A DNA stretch of 27,531 bases. Source: Clostridiales bacterium (lineage in GTDB: Bacteria > Bacillota > Clostridia > Oscillospirales > CAG-382). Location of the stretch: contig QAKH01000076.1 of the NCBI GenBank assembly GCA_003343885.1, forward strand, positions 1 to 27,531, read 5' to 3'. Below the pieces are notes generated by a model. It had not been told where the DNA came from. It searched no databases and saw only the letters and a program-made list of their open reading frames with translations. The position numbers were made by a program, and so were the translations under genes. Below are positions 23,227-27,531 of this stretch, piece after piece; position 1 is the first letter of the stretch; each line of letters opens with the position of its first letter.

Positions 23227-23808
23227 ATGAAAAAAACGATGGCGTTAGTACTCGCGGTAGTTCTATTATTGACAATGTCAGTGCAGACGATGGCATTTGA
23301 ACTCGACTCGGTGGAAACTGCAGTAGAATTTGCCGAACCTTTAGCAGAAGAAGAGGGCGTACAAAGTCAGGACGATGTCGATCTGGCGGCAACGGAAACA
23401 GTGGCTCCGGGAATAAATATTGCAACCGGAACCAATGAGCTTGCTACTTTCGACGACGAAACGCAGAAAAATAATTTTTCTCAAGAGAATTACAGCTCTA
23501 TATCAATAGTTGAAAATCCTGTAAGTATTGTTGACGGCTCGACTCGTATTGATCCCGACGGCACTTATGGAAAAGTCCTTCAGTACCACCGTGAAGCCGG
23601 GGTAAATCATTGGTCAAATGTGATATTCAATCATCCCCTGGATGCTACAAGACAGTATTATTTCACGTGGGATACGTTCATTAATATGAACGGTATCGAG
23701 ACGCTGTGGGGAGCAGTTACATACATAGGCGGATCTAATAAACATCAGGATGTAACTACTAAAGCGAACGAGTGGGTTAATAACGCATTCAGCTATACCC
23801 CTAATAAT
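23227..23808 (+). repeat. Long direct repeat, unit A (partner at 26950-27531)
   Basis: This is the 5' part of the tandem gene duplication. Against 26950-27531 I count 15 substitutions in the first 174 bases (11 of them within the signal-peptide codons) and none in the next 408 bases. Confidence 0.9.
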
Positions 23809-26751
23809 AACTATAATTTTATTTTCCGTCACAGAGTCGGCACGGTTGATGCTGAAAACGCAGCGGCAGCAAATCCATTGAATACATATATAGATAACTT
23901 TGGAATATATCCGTATTACAAAATTACATACGTTGACGGTGCCGGAGAAACTATAGAGACTCTTCAGGTGCTTCGCGGCGAAGACGGCGAATTTCTCAGA
24001 GAGTATACAGTAAAGTCAGATAACTATCCTGAATGGGACGGCAAGGACGGTACTGTAAGAGAGTGCATCGGTTGGGCAGTAACACCCGGAGCAGCAGATA
24101 CGGTTACTGAGGTTGCGTTGAAAAACGCAGATATAACTTTGTACCCTGTATGGGAAACAACTGAATATTTAACTGCTTCTGCTGACAGCTCGAACGCTTC
24201 AGCGGGAAAGTCAATTACTGTTACTGCAACTAAACCTGTTGATTGGACCTATGACGTAGGAGCAACAGAGGCTACTGTGACAGATATGACAGAGACTTCT
24301 ATTACATTCAATGCAGTAGGATATGCCGGAGAGATTGATGTCACAGCGACGCTTAAATCTGATCCGGAAGTTTCCGTTAAGAAAACGCTTAAATTTTACG
24401 CCGGTCCGCTCTTCAAACCCGGTTTGAACATTTATACCGGAACTACCGAAGCATATGGCTTTGAAGAAGAAAACTGGTATGACACAGCAGTTGCGAAGGA
24501 TCAAAACATTGATCGGATTGCAAATCCCGAAAAAAATGGAATCAATTCTTCTGATTATGTAATGAACTTTACAGCACAGTTTAAGGTTTTCCATTCAATG
24601 GCTGATTTAGAACCTAAGATTGAAGTAGAACGTCCTGTGTGGGTTTCTTTTGATTATCGTGCCGGTGGTCCCGGCTACACAGAAGCTGCCAATACCATAT
24701 ATTTCATGCTCAACGATATTGCAGGAGGACCGAATGGAAATATTTATAGGTCAATGGCGCCTTGTAATGATGGTGTGTGGGAAAACACAACGTTTACCGT
24801 GGATCTCATGGCAGGCGGACATGAGTCTACAAACTTGGTACAGACTATAAAGAACGACGGCGGAGTGAAATGGCTCGGTATTGAGTCAAAGGAAGGAATT
24901 GACGGAACCAATAAGTTTTTGAATGTTGACAACGTCAATATGATACCGTACTACAAAGTAACGTATATGAGTCTTGACGGTTCTTCCGTTGCGGATACTG
25001 AATATGTTCTCTTTGACAGTGAAGGCAATTTCCTCAGCGTATATACTCCCGATATATCCAAAGTTCCGGGAGCTACCGGTTTTGCTCTTGAGCAGGGCGG
25101 AGAATCTGTTACAGATGTACCGCTCGAGAATAAGGATATAGTACTTTATCCTGTTACTACCAGACAGATCAGCTTTAAGTCGGATGTTTCTTCCAAAACA
25201 GAGGTAATAGAAGACGGCGAAGGATATACTTTTAAAGATCCTGCTGATTTTGGTTTTGCAACCGAAAACTTCTTGGTATGGTATGCTGAGGGCGTAGGAA
25301 AATACAAGCCCGGTGATGTACTGAGTGCTGAGCAGGTTGACAAAATTGTCGGAACAATTTTTGTCGCATACTATCAGGATGTAAATGTTCCTGCAATGGG
25401 ATTTGCTTTTGAAGGAACATCTAAGCAAACCGGAGAGCAGAAGCTTTCGTACTCTGAATTGATAGAGGATGACGGAAGAAGCGTTCTCCACTTGAATCAG
25501 TATCAGTCTACTTATGAGGCTGCTAATCCAGCTGAGAACAAAGATCCAAAATGGATGAGCGATATGAGAATCCATATAAAGAACGCTAATACTAAGTTTG
25601 ATCCTAAAGAGTATAACATAGTTCAGTATATGTACAGAGTAGACAACATGGTTTCTCTGGATAAGTGGACTACTGCTCTTGAAGATCTTAAGCCGGAGGA
25701 TCTTATCGAGCACACACAGGCAGATATGATTATCTATTACTACACGGGAGAAGCCGGAGACGCTTTCTATAATCCCGGCGGCGAACATCGAGTTGGAAAT
25801 AAAATTTTCAAGGTCGATGACAACGGCAAATATAACATGATTGAAGTTGATATGTCAGTTCCTGCAAATGGAAACTCTACGGCTCCTTGGACATACGGAG
25901 AGTTTGTATATGGCTTCGCTGTTGATCCCAATCGTGTCAACTATTCCGGCGATACGTACATAGATTATCTGCGTGTATACCGTGACGGTATATTCACTGT
26001 AACCTATGATACAAATGCTCCTGAGTATTATGATGAACTTGTTCTCAAGAACGTAGCTCCTGACACCGGCAGAGGCGTAGGAACAGGATACCTGCTCAAA
26101 GGTGAACGTCCTGAAATAGACGGCTTTATCTTCCGCGGCTGGGCACTTACACCCGACGCGACAGCGGATGAGGTAGTAGACAGCGTTGACCTGACAGGCG
26201 ACCTCACTGTATACGCAGTATGGGAAGCAGCGCTTTACAATACCGCACCTGATATGGATAACTTCGCAGGCATACGCAGCGGAGCAGACAAAGTAAACGG
26301 CATACGTTTCCGTTCTGTAATAGATCCTGAAACAAAGGCGTTCATGGACGAATACGGCTTTATCGTTGCAAGAAAAGATGTTCTCGGCGATAATGAGCTT
26401 ACATTCGAGTTCAAGAAAGAAGGAACCGGTACTCCTCTTTATGTAACCGGAGTTGCGTATAATAAGGATGAAGGAATAGATATCCAGTACTCTGTTGAAC
26501 CTGACGGTGATACAGTATTTACCGCAGTTTGCGTAGGAATACCTGAAGCTCACTTCTCAACAGAAATAGTTGCAAGAGCTTACGCTAAGTATTCAAACAA
26601 TAACGGTCCTTCGTTCACCGTATACGGCTCAACGGTAACCAGATCAATCGCTCAGGTTGCCCAGGATATTAAGGATGCCGAGGGCGAGGATTACGCCAAT
26701 AACAAAGAGTACATCGACTATATTCTTGAAAAAGTAGCAGCTCAGGCTTAA
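23227..26751 (+). CDS. Secreted multidomain surface protein with InlB-like repeats, copy 1 (1,174 aa)
   Basis: A signal peptide (MKKTMALVLAVVLLLTMSVQ, cleavage near TMA-FE, residue 23) leads into a modular beta-rich protein. Module 1 (about 61-232, PGINIATGTNE...DNFGIYPYYKITYV) is followed by an InlB-type repeat ending LYPVWE (about 232-310) and an Ig-like stretch (about 312-393). Module 2 (about 397-575) repeats the pattern (PGLNIYTGTTE...DNVNMIPYYKVTY) and is followed by a second InlB-like unit (about 575-641). A third module (about 721-920) leads to an InlB-like repeat ending VYAVWE (about 996) and a C-terminal domain (about 1004-1174, GIRFRSVID...DEYGFIVARKD). No LPXTG or SLH anchor is visible. 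ATG at 23227 is preferred over GTG at 23218, which sits on the GGGAG site. Adhesion or polymer binding is inferred. Confidence 0.85.
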   Translation: MKKTMALVLAVVLLLTMSVQTMAFELDSVETAVEFAEPLAEEEGVQSQDDVDLAATETVAPGINIATGTNELATFDDETQKNNFSQENYSSISIVENPVSIVDGSTRIDPDGTYGKVLQYHREAGVNHWSNVIFNHPLDATRQYYFTWDTFINMNGIETLWGAVTYIGGSNKHQDVTTKANEWVNNAFSYTPNNNYNFIFRHRVGTVDAENAAAANPLNTYIDNFGIYPYYKITYVDGAGETIETLQVLRGEDGEFLREYTVKSDNYPEWDGKDGTVRECIGWAVTPGAADTVTEVALKNADITLYPVWETTEYLTASADSSNASAGKSITVTATKPVDWTYDVGATEATVTDMTETSITFNAVGYAGEIDVTATLKSDPEVSVKKTLKFYAGPLFKPGLNIYTGTTEAYGFEEENWYDTAVAKDQNIDRIANPEKNGINSSDYVMNFTAQFKVFHSMADLEPKIEVERPVWVSFDYRAGGPGYTEAANTIYFMLNDIAGGPNGNIYRSMAPCNDGVWENTTFTVDLMAGGHESTNLVQTIKNDGGVKWLGIESKEGIDGTNKFLNVDNVNMIPYYKVTYMSLDGSSVADTEYVLFDSEGNFLSVYTPDISKVPGATGFALEQGGESVTDVPLENKDIVLYPVTTRQISFKSDVSSKTEVIEDGEGYTFKDPADFGFATENFLVWYAEGVGKYKPGDVLSAEQVDKIVGTIFVAYYQDVNVPAMGFAFEGTSKQTGEQKLSYSELIEDDGRSVLHLNQYQSTYEAANPAENKDPKWMSDMRIHIKNANTKFDPKEYNIVQYMYRVDNMVSLDKWTTALEDLKPEDLIEHTQADMIIYYYTGEAGDAFYNPGGEHRVGNKIFKVDDNGKYNMIEVDMSVPANGNSTAPWTYGEFVYGFAVDPNRVNYSGDTYIDYLRVYRDGIFTVTYDTNAPEYYDELVLKNVAPDTGRGVGTGYLLKGERPEIDGFIFRGWALTPDATADEVVDSVDLTGDLTVYAVWEAALYNTAPDMDNFAGIRSGADKVNGIRFRSVIDPETKAFMDEYGFIVARKDVLGDNELTFEFKKEGTGTPLYVTGVAYNKDEGIDIQYSVEPDGDTVFTAVCVGIPEAHFSTEIVARAYAKYSNNNGPSFTVYGSTVTRSIAQVAQDIKDAEGEDYANNKEYIDYILEKVAAQA

Positions 26752-26789
26752 TTGAAAGCTGAAAGCAAATAGTTTTTATATGTCACTTT

Positions 26790-26818
26790 TGTGGGCAACT
26801 TAGTTGCCCACATTTTTT
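26790..26818 (+). terminator. Rho-independent terminator of surface-protein copy 1
   Basis: Perfect 10-bp arms (26790-26799 and 26803-26812) with a three-base loop are followed by six T residues (26813-26818), 38 bases after the stop. Confidence 0.87.
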
Positions 26819-26824
26819 GTATTA

Positions 26825-26847
26825 TTTTTGTTAAATTTTAACAAAAA
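26825..26847 (+). promoter_or_regulatory. 23-bp AT-rich palindrome upstream of surface-protein copy 2
   Basis: TTTTTGTTAAA and TTTAACAAAAA are perfect 11-base arms around a single T, about 100 bases upstream of the second copy. The TTTGTTAA/TTAACAAA half-sites also form the palindrome at 17465-17478 upstream of the SLH gene. A regulator site is possible but unproven. Confidence 0.35.
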
Positions 26848-26949
26848 TATATGTGCACTGTGCCGATTATGTTAAAAATTAATATTTTAGAAATAAATAA
26901 GATTTATTATGTTATTAGCAAAAAATAAATTAGGAAGAGGTGTATTGAA

Positions 26950-27531
26950 ATGAAAAAAACAATGGCATTAGTACTTGCCGTAGTTATGTTGTTGACAATG
27001 TCAGTACCGACCCTGGCATTTGAACTCGACTCGGTGGAGACTGCAGTAGAATTTGCCGAACCTTTAGCAGAAGAAGAGAGCGCACAAAGTCAGGACGATG
27101 TCGATCTGGCAGCAACGGAAACAGTGGCTCCGGGAATAAATATTGCAACCGGAACCAATGAGCTTGCTACTTTCGACGACGAAACGCAGAAAAATAATTT
27201 TTCTCAAGAGAATTACAGCTCTATATCAATAGTTGAAAATCCTGTAAGTATTGTTGACGGCTCGACTCGTATTGATCCCGACGGCACTTATGGAAAAGTC
27301 CTTCAGTACCACCGTGAAGCCGGGGTAAATCATTGGTCAAATGTGATATTCAATCATCCCCTGGATGCTACAAGACAGTATTATTTCACGTGGGATACGT
27401 TCATTAATATGAACGGTATCGAGACGCTGTGGGGAGCAGTTACATACATAGGCGGATCTAATAAACATCAGGATGTAACTACTAAAGCGAACGAGTGGGT
27501 TAATAACGCATTCAGCTATACCCCTAATAAT
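26950..27531 (+). CDS. Secreted surface protein, copy 2 (5' part, cut by window edge)
   Basis: ATG at 26950 is preceded by AGGAAGAGGTG. The visible 194 codons match copy 1 with a constant offset of 3,723 bases and no indels. The signal peptide differs at several positions (MKKTMALVLAVVMLLTMSVP, then TLA-FE), and residues 44-45 change from GV to SA. From 27124 to the window end I find no nucleotide difference from copy 1. The same module 1 (PGINIATGTNE...) is present. The function is as for copy 1. The gene probably continues for about 3 kb beyond the window. Confidence 0.85.
   Translation, partial: MKKTMALVLAVVMLLTMSVPTLAFELDSVETAVEFAEPLAEEESAQSQDDVDLAATETVAPGINIATGTNELATFDDETQKNNFSQENYSSISIVENPVSIVDGSTRIDPDGTYGKVLQYHREAGVNHWSNVIFNHPLDATRQYYFTWDTFINMNGIETLWGAVTYIGGSNKHQDVTTKANEWVNNAFSYTPNN
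26950..27531 (+). repeat. Long direct repeat, unit B (partner at 23227-23808)
   Basis: This is the second unit of the tandem duplication, truncated by the window. The identical tract begins after the last mismatch (gcg versus gca, around 27110) and continues to the final base, so its true length is unknown. Confidence 0.9.

Noticed and set aside
24886..25788. 300-codon ORF antisense to the surface-protein gene
   Set aside because: It is Ile/Ser/Cys-rich with no family motif and is fully opposed to a convincing modular secreted protein.

Overview
The window looks like chromosomal DNA of a spore-forming Clostridia-type Firmicute of moderate GC. The signs are spore maturation genes (spmA/spmB), a CotF-type coat protein, strong AGGAGG-type ribosome sites, consensus TTGACA/TATAAT promoters, an SLH-domain surface protein and InlB-like repeats. 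No rRNA, tRNA, CRISPR array or intact transposase was seen. Family names rest on motifs read by eye. No database search was run.

Layout. 1-502: the end of one gene, a hairpin terminator and a short 42-codon ORF that looks truncated, probably debris of an accessory element. 503-1662 (minus): spmB and spmA, with a GTGA overlap. 1850-2644: an amidase_3-type protein with an SH3 domain, divergent from spmA. 2822-5437: a SERCA-like Ca2+ P-type ATPase. 5523-7821: a DEDDh exonuclease overlapping a CCA-adding enzyme. 7874-8435: no credible gene, but a tandemly repeated, highly folded ~262-bp element. 8561-12784: marR plus a heterodimeric ABC exporter with one degenerate ATP site, behind a strong promoter and a 12-bp palindromic operator. 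13062-16732: acyl-AMP ligase, stand-alone acyl carrier protein and Lnt-type apolipoprotein N-acyltransferase, behind a perfect consensus promoter. 16861-17297 (minus): a CotF-family coat protein and a 59-residue partner gene. 17714-21115: a large secreted SLH-domain protein. 21352-22851 (minus): IMP dehydrogenase of the Tritrichomonas-like type. 23227-26751 and 26950-end: two tandem copies of a ~1,174-residue secreted multidomain protein. The second is cut by the window edge.

How the genes fit together. Several clusters concern the cell envelope or spore: spmAB, the amidase, the coat proteins, the ligase-ACP-Lnt operon, the SLH protein and the duplicated surface protein. The most notable observations are (i) the ligase-ACP-Lnt operon, which suggests a dedicated acyl-activation route linked to lipoprotein acylation, (ii) the tandem folded repeat after cca, (iii) the tandem surface genes, whose mature regions are identical over the last 408 visible bases while their signal peptides and upstream regions have diverged, a pattern of gene conversion, and (iv) a bacterial IMPDH whose catalytic residues fall at exactly the residue numbers of the parasite enzyme.
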